NCBI GenBank assembly: GCA_020081605.1
Contig: JAHREC010000009.1
Span: 4,526,001-4,590,000, forward strand
Reading direction: 5' to 3'
DNA length: 64,000 nt
Source of the DNA: Albifimbria verrucaria
Lineage: Eukaryota > Ascomycota > Sordariomycetes > Hypocreales > Stachybotryaceae
Position numbers and translations under genes: made by a program. Below, one piece after another: positions 35,787 through 47,997 of this stretch; the first letter of the stretch is position 1, and the number at the start of each line of letters is the position of its first letter. The notes beneath the pieces were generated by a model. It did not search any database. It was not told the DNA's origin and saw only the letters and a program-made list of their open reading frames with translations.

Positions 35787-37156
35787 CTACATCGCCTTGA
35801 CACGCGCAAGCCTGTTAGCCTCGAGCTTCTCCTTGGGGATCGTAAGAGCGTTAATGCCCAGGAAGTTGCAAATGCTGGTGATGACCAAGTACGCCCAGCG
35901 GAAGTAGACGACGGTGGCGAAGACCAGATAGGCCCACAGGTAGTAAAGCTCGAGGTCCGCAGCGATCTGGGGAAGACCAAATCAGGGCAGGTTGCCGATG
36001 ACGGCGCCGCCCACCAGGGGCACAAGCATCACCGTCCAGTAGGGGAAGGGCTGGCGGGTGAGATGCGCCAAGATCATCTTAGTCGTCATTCTTCCAAACA
36101 CAAGCGACATGACCAGGCAGAAGAGGAGAAGGTGGTTGTTGGCCATGAGGGTGCTGTAGGGAGAATAGACCCAAAGCCCGATGCACAGGGTGAAGACGAT
36201 CATGGGCGTCCACTCGAGGAAGACCGGGGCGATGGGCAGGTTGTTCTTTCGGCGGGCTTGGACGACGTTGTAGACACAGAACGGGATCTGCGTAAAGACC
36301 AGCGAGGACACGATCAAGGGGACCCAGATGTCCTTGACCGAGTAGGTTCCCACGATGCTGAGCGAAGGAGGGATCAAATCGCCGAAGAAGGTTGACACGG
36401 GCTGCGCCCAGATGCCCGGTCCGAAGATTCCAGACATGATCATGATGGTGCAGGCAATCAGGAGACCCTCGGTTGGGCCATTGATGACACCCAGGTAGAG
36501 GGTGTGGGTGTGGTACGTTTCCCAGGTCGAGAAGAACATGGGCAAGCAAGGGCACAGGGCGGTAAAGACACCGATGGGAGTAGGCCCAAGGCCCATGGCA
36601 GCCGTCTCGAGCAGACTAGCCAATGTGCAGTTGAGCGAGTCGATGCCGTGGTCGAACAGCTCGCCCAGGCCGCTGGAGGTGTTGGTCCTCCTGGCCTGCT
36701 TGCCGTCGACGTTGTCCATGGTCTGGTACATGAACAGGCCAAAGGCGAAGCTGAAGTAAACCCACGTAGGGCCCTAAGACACGGGGTGTTAGCAAAGACG
36801 GGCTTGATGGGCGCCGCAGGAGGGGAGGCGTCGTACCGGGCCTACGAGGTCTGGGATGAAGATCGCCATGACCACGATGTTACCGAGGATGAACATGAAG
36901 CCCAGCAGAGTGACCATGTTGGGAGCGAGCCATAGCGGCAGGATGTTGACGAAGGCATTCCACTGTATCGAAACGACTGGTTAGTCTATCATGGCTCGGT
37001 TCGAGGAGGAACGTCATCGAGGGTCTTGCGCACGCACCCAGGGGCGAGGATGTACTTGGAGACAGGCGAGAGGTCGACGCTCGAGTATTTGTACGATCGC
37101 AGGTGAATCAAGGCGTCGTCCGAGATGCACTCGTGGGTTGCCTTCTCTGTAGCCAT
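35787..37156 (-). CDS. CDP-alcohol phosphotransferase (choline/ethanolamine), with in-frame TGA
   Basis: Last step of the Kennedy pathway: transfers phosphocholine or phosphoethanolamine from the CDP-alcohol to diacylglycerol, in the ER or Golgi membrane. Exon 1 (37156-37038) starts MATEKATHECISDDALIHL. Introns are 37037-36963 and 36836-36774. The signature DGKQARRTNTSSGLGELFDHGID fits DG-AR-G-D-D. About ten hydrophobic helices follow. One C is missing near 37039. Exon 3 (36773-35787) is frame-clean, yet TGA at 35984-35982 interrupts it after GAVIGNLP. The same frame then continues for 64 codons of family-like membrane sequence (FGLPQIAADLELYYLWAYL .. LGINALTIPKEKLEANR) to TAG at 35789-35787. 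Full length would be 410 aa, truncated 345 aa. CPT1 and EPT1 types cannot be told apart by eye. Confidence 0.88.
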
Positions 37157-38471
37157 GTCAGTCACCGTTGCTCGTCGTGGCTCTGTGAGGGATCGTACTA
37201 GTATTGGTGGGCAACATTTTTGTCTTGTTCCAGCTCTTGGCTGTCGTTTGACCAGTAGCAGTAGAAGCAGTCTAGGTGGTACGACAAGGCGTGTCCGGGA
37301 AAAGAACGAATATAGGAGATGAAAGAGCAACAGAAGAGAGAGGGGCAAATCCTAAAAGGGCGGCATCGGGGCGGGAGCGATTATGCGGTCAAGAGGCGAG
37401 TCAAGACAAGACACGAGATGCGAAGCCAGCAAGTAATATAGACAGGACGGGTTTGCGAATATTCTCAGGGCTGCAAGGTGGTTTTTGGCGGTGGGAAATA
37501 ACCAGAGGACCCCACTCGATGCAGCGCAGCGCAATCACGGGTGGCTTGGACAGGACAGGACTGGACTGACGGGGCCTGGGAATCAGGGGTTAGCAAGCAA
37601 GGCCCAGGCCTAGGCTTAGCCCGAGTCGAGTTGGTCGCTACGATTCGTAACTTAGCATGTGCGTAATTGCCTTTAATGTCAGCCTGCGCTTACTGTATCT
37701 ATTCAGGGAACAAACAAGGCGCGCGCGCCAGGGAAATCCTCCTATTAATCGTGGAGACACTCCATCTAGGAATCTGTGAATGTTGTCGTTGTCGTTGCCG
37801 GTGTAGCGGTCGCCGTCGCGGCACAACGTAACACACAACACACACCGCGGCATGGCACGGGTTCTGTCAGGCTTGTGACGTCTGCACGTGCGGACAATGG
37901 CCAATCCCAATTGAAAACCGGGCGTCGTCAATGGCTTCTTGGGGCTGGACGGCACAGCACAGCACACAGTAACTTGGCTTGATTAGCGCGTTAAGCAGAG
38001 GCGACGCATCAGGCTTGGTGGGCTGTTGCTGTTGGTAGCTCGTCGCAGGCTGATTGGGCCAATTCCTGCGCGTCCTGCGCGGCAGATCATCTTGTTACGA
38101 AACGTAAACGCTCAAAGCAGTCGTCTTGTCTTCCTTTCGATTCGCTTCCACTTCCGCTTCCACTTCCACCTCCATTCACGTCATGTCATGTCACTTCGCT
38201 CCACTCCACATGGCGAGGCAAACGAGGCACAGCACCCGTGTGTGGGAACGCATATGCCATGTGATGCAGTTGCTTTAAATATCCGCTGTCTTATTACCAG
38301 GCCACATACCTGCGGCCCATGCTCGATATATATACCCAAGCCAATGCATGCGCGCGCCCCAAACACAAAACTCCAAGCAACATGAAATTCCTAGACTGGA
38401 CAACGCGAGCCCTTATTAACTAACCTCCCTTGCTCCCCATTCCAGCAACAACGACAAGCCTCTGCACCACT
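37157..38471. other. Intergenic, CT- and CA-rich, no gene seen
   Basis: About 1.3 kb. It holds ACAACACACACC-type repeats near 37830 and (TTCCAC/TTCCGC)n near 38145-38175. The strand-minus end acts as phosphotransferase promoter, the other as the DUF7707 gene's 3' region. Confidence 0.5.
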
Positions 38472-39181
38472 TTACAGCAGGGCAAAGCCGGCGAACAGAC
38501 CGCCAATGACGACGGCCAGGCTGTAGGCGCCTGCGGCGTTCAGGGCGCCGGCACCGCTACCACCGTCGCCTCCATCATTGTTATCGCTGCCGGGTCGTCC
38601 GGTGACGATGGTGCCCTTGTCGTCCTTGGTCTCGGTGCTGCTCGCGGTGGGCTCGAGGCCGGCGCTGGTCAAGGTAGAGTTGGCTCGCTGGGGTCCGTGG
38701 CGCCGCAAGGGTGCTCTTCGCGGCACTTGGAGGCGCACGTGTTGTCGCCGCAGTTCTTGACGCACTGGTTGCCGTACTCCTGGCAGATGTAGAAGGGCAG
38801 CGTCAGGGTGTACTTGGTCAAGTTGGCGGGCTTGTTGTTGCCGCAGATGCACTCGTACTGAAGGGTGTCCTATGAAAAGATGTAAGCCACCATCGCGGTA
38901 AATGCAGGGTGCTTTGGGGTCAACATACATCCCAGCACTCGTTCTTGATAGTGGTTCTGGGCTCGGTCTGCTCGCAGATGAAAGGGCAGGTACGCATCTG
39001 GTCGTCACACCAGCGCTCTGGTAGGTTGTTAGCTTTTTCTGCGTTAGAACCCGGTTGATAGTTCACGTACTTCGGGTGTCCTCGGTTACACTCTGGGGTC
39101 GATCCAGAGCTGCTCCTGAGCCTGGGCAATAGCACCGAAGCTGAGGGCCACGGCCAGAACAGTGGATCGGAAGGAGACCAT
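38472..39181 (-). CDS. DUF7707-type Cys-rich GPI-anchored surface protein
   Basis: Probable wall or plasma-membrane surface protein. Signal peptide MVSFRSTVLAVALSFGAIAQA (21 residues). The DUF7707-like core has regularly spaced Cys: KRWCDDQMRTCPFICEQ, ECWD, LQYECICGNN, LPFYICQEYGNQCVKNCGDN and CASKCREEHPCGA. Then comes a Ser/Thr/Gly-rich linker and a C-terminal hydrophobic tail (GAYSLAVVIGGLFAGFALL) after small residues, as in GPI precursors. Exons 39181-39071, 39017-38929, 38869-38472; introns 53 and 59 bp. One C is missing near 39097 and one near 38692. Restored, 199 aa. Assignment to DUF7707 is from memory of the family's Cys pattern. Confidence 0.83.
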
Positions 39182-39475
39182 GGTGAAGGTGATATTAAGT
39201 ATGGGGACGGTGAAGGCGAGGGATCACGATGTGGAATTAAGATGTTTTGTTACTGAAGTCTTGGTTAGCTCTGGTGTCGTGGGTCGAGGACGGCTTGTGC
39301 TCGTGTTTATGTATCACGATCGATCGGGAAGGCACTCACAGGTCAACGAGAGACGGCTGGACGGCAAGTGCTGAATTAAAGAGACGGCCGAGTCCAAACA
39401 GAGGCAGAAGAAAGGACGAACGAAGGTATTAAGGGTAGGTAACGAGGGACGAACAAACCGAAGCCGGGACGCTGA

Positions 39476-39520
39476 GGGAAGAAAAGAGGAGAGAGAGAGA
39501 GGAGAGGAGGAGGAAAAGGA
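39476..39520 (-). promoter_or_regulatory. CT-rich promoter tract
   Basis: On the minus strand a nearly pure pyrimidine run (CCTTTTCCTCCTCC, CTCTCTCTCTC, CCTCTTTTC) about 300 bases upstream of the DUF7707 start. Such tracts are typical of strongly expressed fungal promoters. No TATA box was seen next to it. Confidence 0.4.
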
Positions 39521-39529
39521 TAATATCGA

Positions 39530-41505
39530 TGAAGGCCCTGTCGAGAAATAAGGGAGGTGGAGAGACAGAAGACACACCATGCATTCACGACACCCCCAGA
39601 CCCATGCACTTCCGCTCAACTGCAGGCGAGAGCTACCTTAGCTTGTCCTTTTGGGCCTGGGCTGGGCTGGTCTTGGCTGGGTGGTTCAATGCCAATCCCG
39701 CCCGCCACTCGGCCTGCTGTGGTTAGCGGAGCAGGGACAGGACGGATGGTGAACCACCTACCTACCTGGTTTAGCCTGGCTTGGCCTGATGATGGTGTTT
39801 TGTGCTTGGGGTCACCCCAGAGAGACATGGCCAGCCGGAGGAGGCGAGCCAGTGGGCTGTACAAATGCTGGAGTCGCCTATAGGTAAGGTAGTAGTTGTG
39901 CACTGAGCCGAGCTGCACCACACTAATCACTGCACTGCACTGCACTGCACCGGACTGCACCACAACTAATCCGTAGGGACGGATTACAGAGGACTACCTA
40001 ATCAAACAGCAAGCTGCGAATTGAGCCCGACGGAGCCAATCCTATTGTAACCACAACGCCGCAGGGGCTTGTTTTTGATATACAACAGCATCATTTCCAT
40101 CCAACCTTGTGAATAAGATAAAACTCTGCCACGCGCTTGGTCGCACTACAGCACGCATGCTTTTCCTGTTGATGCCCGATGCGGATTTTATGCACCCACG
40201 CCGTTGAGAACCGCCTCGGCAATGCGCGCGTCTACATTCATGCTTATTAGCATGGCAGATACGTACAGACAGACAGATAGACCGAAACCTCGTGAGAACT
40301 AGCTGGAGAGGCAGCTCCGCCCTCCCGTGGGGCGCCATCCTCCTTTGACGGGTGTGCCCCAGGCTCAGGCTCAGGCTCAGGCTCGTCCGATGTCTCAGAT
40401 CCGCCGAGTGCGTGGTGCACGGAGGTTGCACGAAAGAGCGAGATGCTTCATTCTTGGCCCAATTGGCGCGCGCCGCACCGGCCATCGTTCTCGTATTCCC
40501 TGCACGCTCTCGTACAGTAGCTTCTAGACGAGGGAGGGACGGACTTCAGTGCGGGCACGCCGGCGTCAGCCATGGCCAACCATCGTCAACTCAATGTCTC
40601 ACTGCCATTCTTAGCTGACGTGCCATGGCAAGGAGAACTGATTCACTCTCCCAAGAGAAAAGGTTGACACAAACCTACGCAAGGTGGTCTCGTTATGAAT
40701 ACGTCGGCATACGGTATTGTACATACATAACTCGAAAACACTACCACGGTACAGTAATGTAAGTTAATGTCGACCAGCAAGGGCTGTCCGTCCTTTCCTC
40801 CGGTCGTGCCAGGGGCGTGCAATCTGCCCATGCCACGGCTTGCACGGGCCACACCACACTCCAATCGACTGGGGGCATTCTGCATGTTTTCTCGTCCTCC
40901 TCCCAGCCTGGCCTAGATGCTTCCTTTCATCCACTGCACGGGTTACGGAAACACGAAGGCGATCAGCGAAATCGCCTCCCAAGCCCGGATCCTCAACACC
41001 GCCCTTAGGTCTCGTGATGGATGGAACCGCTTGGCTCTTCCAAAGGCCCCTCCCCGCCCATTCACCACTTCGCACAAGATTCACTCTAGCACCGATAGAC
41101 CGAATCCACCAGAGCCAAGCTCTCCCCACCTCGGCCAAGGTAGTGGGGAGAAATGGGCAGTCGATAAGCTGTTGCATGCGATTCTGCCGAATTGCTGCAT
41201 TGATGGCATGTGCCCAAGTCCTCTAGTACCCAAGAATGCTCTGCGTCCCGTTACACCAAGAAATTCCCTCCACACAAACGTGCTCGTTACTCCCTTATAC
41301 CAAACGCCAGCTAAACACAATCGCTCCTGATATCCAGAGGTTTGTCGTACATCTTCTGATAACATTATCCAGAATACCCACTCACGCCGGCGTTGCAATA
41401 TTCATCCTATAACCATGACAAAATAACCCTCCGCCAAGATGCTATTAGAAAATCAGCGCAGCAATCCTTGGCCTCGAAGCGTATTGCATAGTTCTATTGA
41501 ATCAA
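39530..41505. other. Gene-poor intergenic region with short repeats
   Basis: About 2 kb. It holds CTGCACTGCACTGCAC (39929-39960), four GGCTCA units (40361-40384) and several open frames of 80-150 codons on both strands. The latter are Ser/Pro/Arg-rich and carry no domain or splice support. I see no gene I would defend. Confidence 0.45.
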
Positions 41506-42568
41506 TTAGCTGGTTCGGTGAATAGCAGAAGGGTAGGCGGTTGTAACCTGCAGTGTGGTATACGTACTGGTATATTCCTCTTCCGCTTTGCTCACAGATT
41601 CGCGGGCATCTCTGACTCTCCACTCACCTGCCCGGATGTGGCCTTGGATTTGCTTCTTGGGCAATACAAAAGGGAACATCACCATGAAATCTAGCCGCGC
41701 TTCAGAAACACTAAGACAGGGCCCCGTTAGCTTTTCATTTAATGGAAGCCAGTGAAGGGTTAAAGGATCAATCATACCGAACTGCCGCCTTGGCCCTATA
41801 AATTGCCAGCCTGGCACGCATCAGGATCTCGTTTATATCGTTGGAATTATCCGTCACTGTATCGTACTCCCCACTCGTATACCAGCTACGTTGAATAGCT
41901 CTTCAATCTTCTTGTACACACGGCGTGCTTCCCTGACCTCGCGTGTCCATTGCTGTTGCTGGTAATGGCTGTTTGCCTCCCATTGTCTGAAGGTTTTCCA
42001 GCAATCATCAAGACTGGCTATATTGGCCCAGATTTCATTTATCGAAGCCCTAATGGACTTGGAACTCTGATGTAATAGCAGAAGCTCTGTAGCAAACTTT
42101 GTCGACGTGTAACTCAAACTATTGCTGCCCAGATGACTTGAGTGGTTGTGCTCCTCAGCTCTTGTTTCACGAGAAACTCTCTGAGCCGACGTGCCTCCAC
42201 TCGAAGAGGATTCGCCATAGCTCTCCGCATAGTCACAATTTAGGTGGCGTTGTATGGAGTTAGACAGTACCTTATTGCATGTATTGACAGCCTGTGAACG
42301 CTCAGGAATGGAATTCTGTGTGCCATGAATTGGCAGGGTACCCTACGTTAAGTGTAAATTAGTACGGCCTGAAAGTGGCAATGATGACCTTGGTCCTTGC
42401 TTCAAAACAACTATACAAGGATTTTTTAATATTAAGAAGGAAAAGTTGTCTTACAGTTGAGAAGGATGCTGGGGCATTCGTCGAGCCTTCTGCGACTAAG
42501 CAGTCATCAACCCGTCTTCTACCCTGTCTTCTAGCCCGTCTTCTAGCCCCAGAGGAAGAACGAGGCAT
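41506..42568 (-). CDS. Gene X: basic/coiled protein of unknown function
   Basis: No known family. Three exons: 42568-42455, 42342-41778, 41710-41506; introns of 112 and 67 bp with donors GTAAGA and GTATGA and acceptors CGTAG and CTTAG. The N-terminus is strongly basic (ARRRARRQGRRRVDD), encoded by short AGAAGACGGGCT repeats, and could be a nuclear or nucleic-acid-binding segment. The rest is Ser/Glu-rich, then helical (NEIWANIASLDDCWKTFRQW, VREARRVYKKIEELF, RLAIYRAKAAVR, RDARESVSKAEEEYT). One G is missing from a G run near 41868; with it the gene closes at 294 aa. A truncated copy lies at 46.8-47.1 kb. X is transcribed away from the F-box gene at 44818, and both were duplicated together. Confidence 0.65.
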
Positions 42569-42871
42569 AATGATAACAGAAGATTAGAATAGCCCCTTCT
42601 AGAGGAAACAGATATACAAATGGATTTAATTCCTGCTACTTTTGCCAGACACGGAGGTGTATAGATGAAAGCTGTAGATGACCCCAAGAGATACAGGATC
42701 GGCAACGACGCAAGCGAAAGACCAGCTTCCCAAAAATGTGCGTATGAGCAGACCAGTCTCTTGACCATGAAGATAGAAACATGAGCCATGCAGTCTGGCA
42801 AGTGCCTTGTATTTAAAATATAGATTTGGGTTATCAGGTGAATGCATCTTGCTTGCGTTACAGTTCTAGCC

Positions 42872-43090
42872 CAGTGAAGTTCTACTTTCACAAGCGACTG
42901 CTGAACATGCGTCCAGATATTTGCAGGACATTCAATGCCCGACACCTAGTGAACGCGGTTGAACATGCCTGGGTGACAATTCAAATCCAGCCAGCTTCTA
43001 AATTCACAGGTGGCTGTTGAACATACATTCTATGTCCATGGTAAGGTCGAGAGCAAACATCCAGTGAATTCTACTTGCCTTGTTGGACAG
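42872..43090. repeat. Weak ~58 bp repeats upstream of gene X
   Basis: CTGCTGAACATGC (42,900), GGTTGAACATGCC (42,957) and CTGTTGAACATAC (43,015) recur about every 58 bases. CAGTGAAGTTCTACTT and CAGTGAATTCTACTT flank them (42,872 and 43,060). Function unknown; possibly an upstream regulatory array or a relic. Confidence 0.3.
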
Positions 43091-44612
43091 TTATCTCTGA
43101 ACAACACAAAAGATCCATGCTGAACAGTGCCTTCATGCCGGAGACGGCAATGCAGTCGAAGGGTCGTGGAACTGGAACAGGGAACAATCGAAGATTCATA
43201 TCACAAAGTGCTTATTCGGACATTGGGGGTTCGTCGCCCTGCTCGGACTTCGTATTCTTCTACAGACGAGCTAATCTCTCATGTGAATGGCCAGCAAGAT
43301 ACTGGCTGTTGGACTATGGACGTAGCCAAGAAATAATTGTCAAAGAGGACATCACCTCCATGTTTTCGCGACACATTCATTCAGTCCCTGCATTTAAGCA
43401 TGGGCACCAGTCATTTTATTGGCATTATAGAGGTTGGGTTGAGGGGTGAATCGTCAAACGCGGTCCGGCAAGATGGACTGCTGCAAAGGCGATCGATCCG
43501 AGAGAGTACGGAAAAAGTATGCATATAGTAGCTTACTGTACTATACTACTGTATACAATCTCTTCGATTCCATTTTTAAGAAAGTAACCTAAACTCAACA
43601 GCTTGAAGAGCTTTGGAGTACTAGGGGCCTAATCCAAAACTTCTTCAACCCAAAGGACAAGCCGGGAGGTCAGAGGGTTACAATGCTGCAAGAAAACCAC
43701 TGAACAAAAGTTCTTCAAACCACATGTTTTAATGCCTGTACAGTACGATAAAACGTTTATGGAGTTTCATGCAACCTTTGGCCCCGCGTACAGATAGGCC
43801 AATTTGACATCAGCTGAACAGTATATCCATGCAAGCATTAGAGTTACGTGATATGTACGGAATACAGGTACACTTACTCTTATCGTGGCACTATTCAAAG
43901 AGACGATTGCTATTAGGTTTCTTTGCGTTCTTTGAGCTGGCCTGTAACTATGTTCTTGTGAGCATTTCCTACGTTGGCGCCTCATCTAAGAGGTGGGCGT
44001 ACATAACGGCGGCGTCTAGTGCCTTATTATTATATTAACGCTTATCAAGCCCTAAGAGTCCAACGTATAGGCTATTCTTTAAGAGATTGTAGCAAAGAAC
44101 ACTTAAAAGCTACAGTACCGGCACCGCAGCAGGTACAGTACAGTATATACTGAGGCATTGTTACATATGCCTTGAATTGCATCCAAAGCAAATTGGTTAA
44201 GGCTCACTCGCTAAGACCTAAATATAACTTCTGGGGCTGGTCTCGTTAAAGCTAGAGTCAGAATGAGCACGTGGAATGTATCTGTATCGGTATCGGTAGC
44301 ATAGGTAGGTATGTAGACAGCTGCTCCAAGTACATCAATTAACTTACAGAGTACGGTACTGTAGTGGCCGATCATCAAGCTTTAGTTTTCCGAAAATAGA
44401 CACATCACCGTTGCCAATCTTTGATACTAAACCGACCCTCACGCTTTCTTTGAGCCTGACTTCTTTATTCTTTTCGCTCGCCATGTCGTCGACAAAGCTG
44501 CTTTGATTAGGCCGAAATGTGTCAAAAACGGCATCAAAGCCACTGGGTTTTCATCTGGCTATGCAAGAGCCCGCGCATCACTCCCGACGAGACCAGCAGG
44601 CATTAATCATTG

Positions 44613-44636
44613 ATATATATATATATATATATATAT
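44613..44636. repeat. (AT)12 microsatellite
   Basis: Perfect AT dinucleotide run about 180 bases before the F-box gene A start. It may mark a TATA-like region, but its length suggests a simple microsatellite. Confidence 0.8.
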
Positions 44637-44817
44637 ACTGTGCAAAACTGGCCGGTCACTCTGAACGCACCCTATCTTCCTGTACATGTTGTTCGCAAAC
44701 GTCTTTCTCGGTCCTTACTCCTCAATCTTGGGGTTATATTGAGATTATATTGAGATTCAATATCTTAATCTTTAGCCTATAACTGCAGCGTCCAGCTGTG
44801 GTGTTGTGACTCACAGG

Positions 44818-46308
44818 ATGGAACGCTCTACTGCAAAGGGAAGGACCCGATCTTAGATCTCAAAGATCATAACACATTGCAAGCATCCTTGGATCCTCTA
44901 TTTCACACTTTGAGAATAGGCCCTGAGACTCAGGTCGAAACGAAAACCAATATTGAGACCAAGATAAAGTCAGAAAGTGAGACGCCTGAAATGCTGCATC
45001 AAGACCAAATTTGCAGACTTGAAAGCCTTCCCGCCGAACTCAGGCGACATATCCTATCCTTGTTAGACCTGACAGATTTGAAATCCTTGCAGCAGGCATC
45101 TCCGACCTTTCACCAGCAGTATCTTCAGGACCAAAGCTATGTGCTTCGCAAAAGCCTAGAACGAACATTAGGAGATATATGTCTGGATGCTTACGCAACC
45201 CAACTAATTATGACACAGAAAATAGATAGCGATGGGCTTATTGAGTTATACTGGGACCGCGATATGTATACCTCCCAACTTCTTCTCGCGAGGATACCCA
45301 ACGACCAAATTTGTTCTGTAGTTTCATTCTACTGGAACGTCGTACGTCCTCTCGTACCCAGTTGTGCTCACTGGGCACTGGATAATCTCGCCAAACACGC
45401 AAAGAAAGCTCCTCATTATCATGCAATGGAAGTCACTATAACTGAGAAACATCGCATAACTCGAGCTGCATACCGTTTTTATATATTCTGCTATATCGCT
45501 GAGCTCAAGTATATCGCCCGAAGCGACATTGTCAATGATGGATCGCCATGGTACGATGGTGAAAGATCAGAAATGGACGATGTCTACTCTTACTCTCAAA
45601 CTCTGGAAGCATGGGAAGTTGAGGAATTTGGAGTATTCTGGTTATTTTCACGAGATACGCTTTACAAGAAAATCCTCGAAGTAGAACCAATGTTAGGTCC
45701 AGAAGACGAGTACTTCCCACGGTGGCCCAGCACTAAGGATGATGGTAAGTCCTCCACAATATAATCCCTCAGTTCTGGCTACATCCTCGTATACGGAACT
45801 GACATCCGAACAAGTGAACTTGGATATGTTCATTAATCATTTATGCAACCACAAACTTGTCCTAATATATAAGCTCCTCTTTGTACTGACTGACCATGAC
45901 GAGCTACTTCGTTTCACGACGCAGCACCTTGAGCGAATATTTCAGGATGACCCATTCAGCACTTGTTCGGGCTTCCTAGGATCTAGTTTTCAAGGTGCGC
46001 AGATGCATGATTATGGCCCTTCTGAGAAGGACTGGCAGTTCTGGGACGGTATCCCAGACCCATTTTGCGGAGATGAGAGTGGGCCACCCTTTGCATGGAC
46101 AATCCTTTGGGAAGACAAGTATAGCAGCATATATGGAGGCTATATTAAGGAAGAACGTAGGGAATGGGGGTATGTATTCTGGGATGCAGCGAGGATGGAA
46201 CCAGATAGTAGTTCTGGGGCGAGAGATGTGCTAGAATCACAGTGGTTCGACATTAGACCGCCCAGGGAATGTTTCCTCATGAGAATGAAGGATGAATTTT
46301 ATGATTAG
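44818..46308 (+). CDS. F-box protein A
   Basis: Probable SCF ubiquitin-ligase adaptor. The start MERSTAKGK is inferred by homology with copy B (MQRSIAKEK); one base is missing near 44840. The F-box lies at about residues 60-105: CRLESLPAELRRHILSLLDLTDLKSLQQASPTFHQQYL. Downstream are helical blocks (SFYWNVVRPLVPSCAHWALDNL, ITRAAYRFYIFCYIAELKYI), then intron 45745-45814 (GTAAGT donor, CTGAC branch, CAAG acceptor). An exon ending YGGYIKEERREWGYVFWDAARM follows, a pattern common in Sordariomycete F-box families. With the one base restored the two exons close at 473 aa with TAG at 46306-46308. Target unknown. Confidence 0.8.
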
Positions 46309-46779
46309 GCTGCGATACTACGTAGCCAATGAGAGGCATGATATAGTGTTTACCCCTCCCCTAAAGATGAGACCTTTCGTATGATAATGCCACTCATACT
46401 CTGAGCCTTAGCCCCAAGAGTGGTTGTAAGGCTACTCTTTTCAATGCTTACAATGAACCTATTCTATATCTTGACGATCCCAGCTTATCCCAAGTGATAT
46501 GTAATATCTCATACTAGAGTTGCGCAGACCAGGGCAGATTCAGTTTGATCGATGGTACTGGCTGAGGAGAGCCAACAAGCAACCCCTTGTTCTCTATTCA
46601 GAAACCCCTTTGGGATTTTGTCTAGAGTTGATTCCTGGTCCATTCATTTGTTGATCTTGTTTACAATTGGGCAGTTCTACGTAGCCATGACAAATAACCC
46701 TTCACCGAAATACTATTGGAGTATTACTAGGGCAGTCCTCGGCTCTGAAATAGGCCGCGTAATTCTGTCGGCTCCGTTA

Positions 46780-47130
46780 GCTGGTTTGGTGAACATAGGA
46801 AGGTTAAGAGGTTACAATCCAGTTTGGTATACGTATCGTTACGAGCCTCTTCCGCTACCTCCACAGATTCACAAGCTGCCCGAACAAGCTGTCTGCCCTG
46901 TTCAAGGTGGCCTTCAATGCCACTGTAGTGATATGTATGAGGATATGCTACCAGGTAGTCAAGCCGCGCTTCGGCAATACTTAAGACAGGTCAGTTGGCT
47001 TTCCATCCGATGGTCGTCTGTGAATGGTGACGAGCTCACTCATACCGAATTGCCGTTTCGACCTTCTTGAGAGCCAGGAATAGCGGCAAGGGCTTCGAAC
47101 CACTAGCTGAAGACTCCAAACTTCTCTGTG
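46780..47130 (-). pseudogene. 5'-truncated copy of gene X
   Basis: The minus strand encodes IAEARLDYLVAYPHTYHYSG, IEGHLEQGRQLVRAACESVEVAEEARNDTYTKL, matching X exon 3 (VSEARLDFMVMFPFVL, IQGHIRAGEWRVRDARESVSKAEEEYTSTYTTL). The preceding intron is also kept (donor GTATGA at 47045, acceptor CTTAAG at 46980). A stub of exon 2 (LALKKVETAIR against LAIYRAKAAVR) follows, and the rest of exons 1-2 is absent. The plus-strand reading frame over the same place (46552-47070) is a shadow. Confidence 0.65.
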
Positions 47131-47988
47131 GTAAAGAGCAAACTGTGGGATTAGAGGGATACACTTCTGCACCAATGCTTTAACAAATGGAAAATGTCTT
47201 CCAAAATAGATATTTTAAACAACTGTAGGATAAGAGAGTCATGGTAGTTCATACAGCTCTTGATTTCGTGCGTTAAGATAAGCTGAATTTACAACAGCTG
47301 AGCAAACGTCGAGCCGAGGATAAGAGGTGTGATGGTACGCTTCCTCCTACTATAGCTGACTTGTGACCTCTTTCCTTTGGGATAAATTATTTCCTACGTA
47401 GTCGCCTCATCTAAGAGGTGGGTCTACTTTATGACTGCGCCTGACTCCTAGAATTAAAGAATGATCGTAAGCCTCGAAACCCGCAGCGCAGTCGGGTGAA
47501 TTACGCTCCAGAGAGTAATATGAAACCAACCCTCGATCTGTTGGAATAAGCATGTAATGAGGAGTTACGATGCCCTCCGCTGCCTTCAAAACGTAGAAGT
47601 CGAAGTTCACTCTCCAAGTCCAACTATAGCTGCTGCAGTGTCTCGACGATGACTTCCGAAGCCTACATACACGTACTTTCGACTTGGACGTGGTGATCCT
47701 ACAATACTGTACATACTGTACTGTGCTGTACTATATTTAAACTGAAACGGCATGCAAGATGATTGGGGCATACTTAGACAGTTGCTCCAAGGTCATCTAT
47801 TAGTGACCAACCATGGAGCTTTACTTTTCCAAAAATAGACACACCACGATGGGCTCCGGACGCTGATCTGGTCCCTAGCTGCTCTCTTTGTATCCGGTTT
47901 CTACATCGCGCTTTGTCGACAACAAAGCCTCTTTGAACAGGTTAGGATATGCCGCAAATGGTATCAATGCCAGGGAGATTCCACCCGG

Positions 47989-47997
47989 TTATATAAG
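47989..47997 (+). promoter_or_regulatory. TATA box before F-box copy B
   Basis: TTATATAAG about 225 bases before the start codon at 48217. Confidence 0.4.

Noticed and set aside
35982..35984. Explaining the phosphotransferase stop as another homopolymer loss
   Set aside because: The frame is the same before and after the TGA and exon 3 length is a clean codon multiple, so a substitution fits and an indel does not.
40042..41330. Several frames of 80-150 codons on both strands in the gene-poor stretch
   Set aside because: Biased composition, no start context, no domain, no splice sites.
46552..47070. Plus-strand frame of 172 codons
   Set aside because: It overlaps the minus-strand X copy, where similarity to X exon 3 and kept splice sites define the coding strand; the equivalent plus frame in the first unit has stops.
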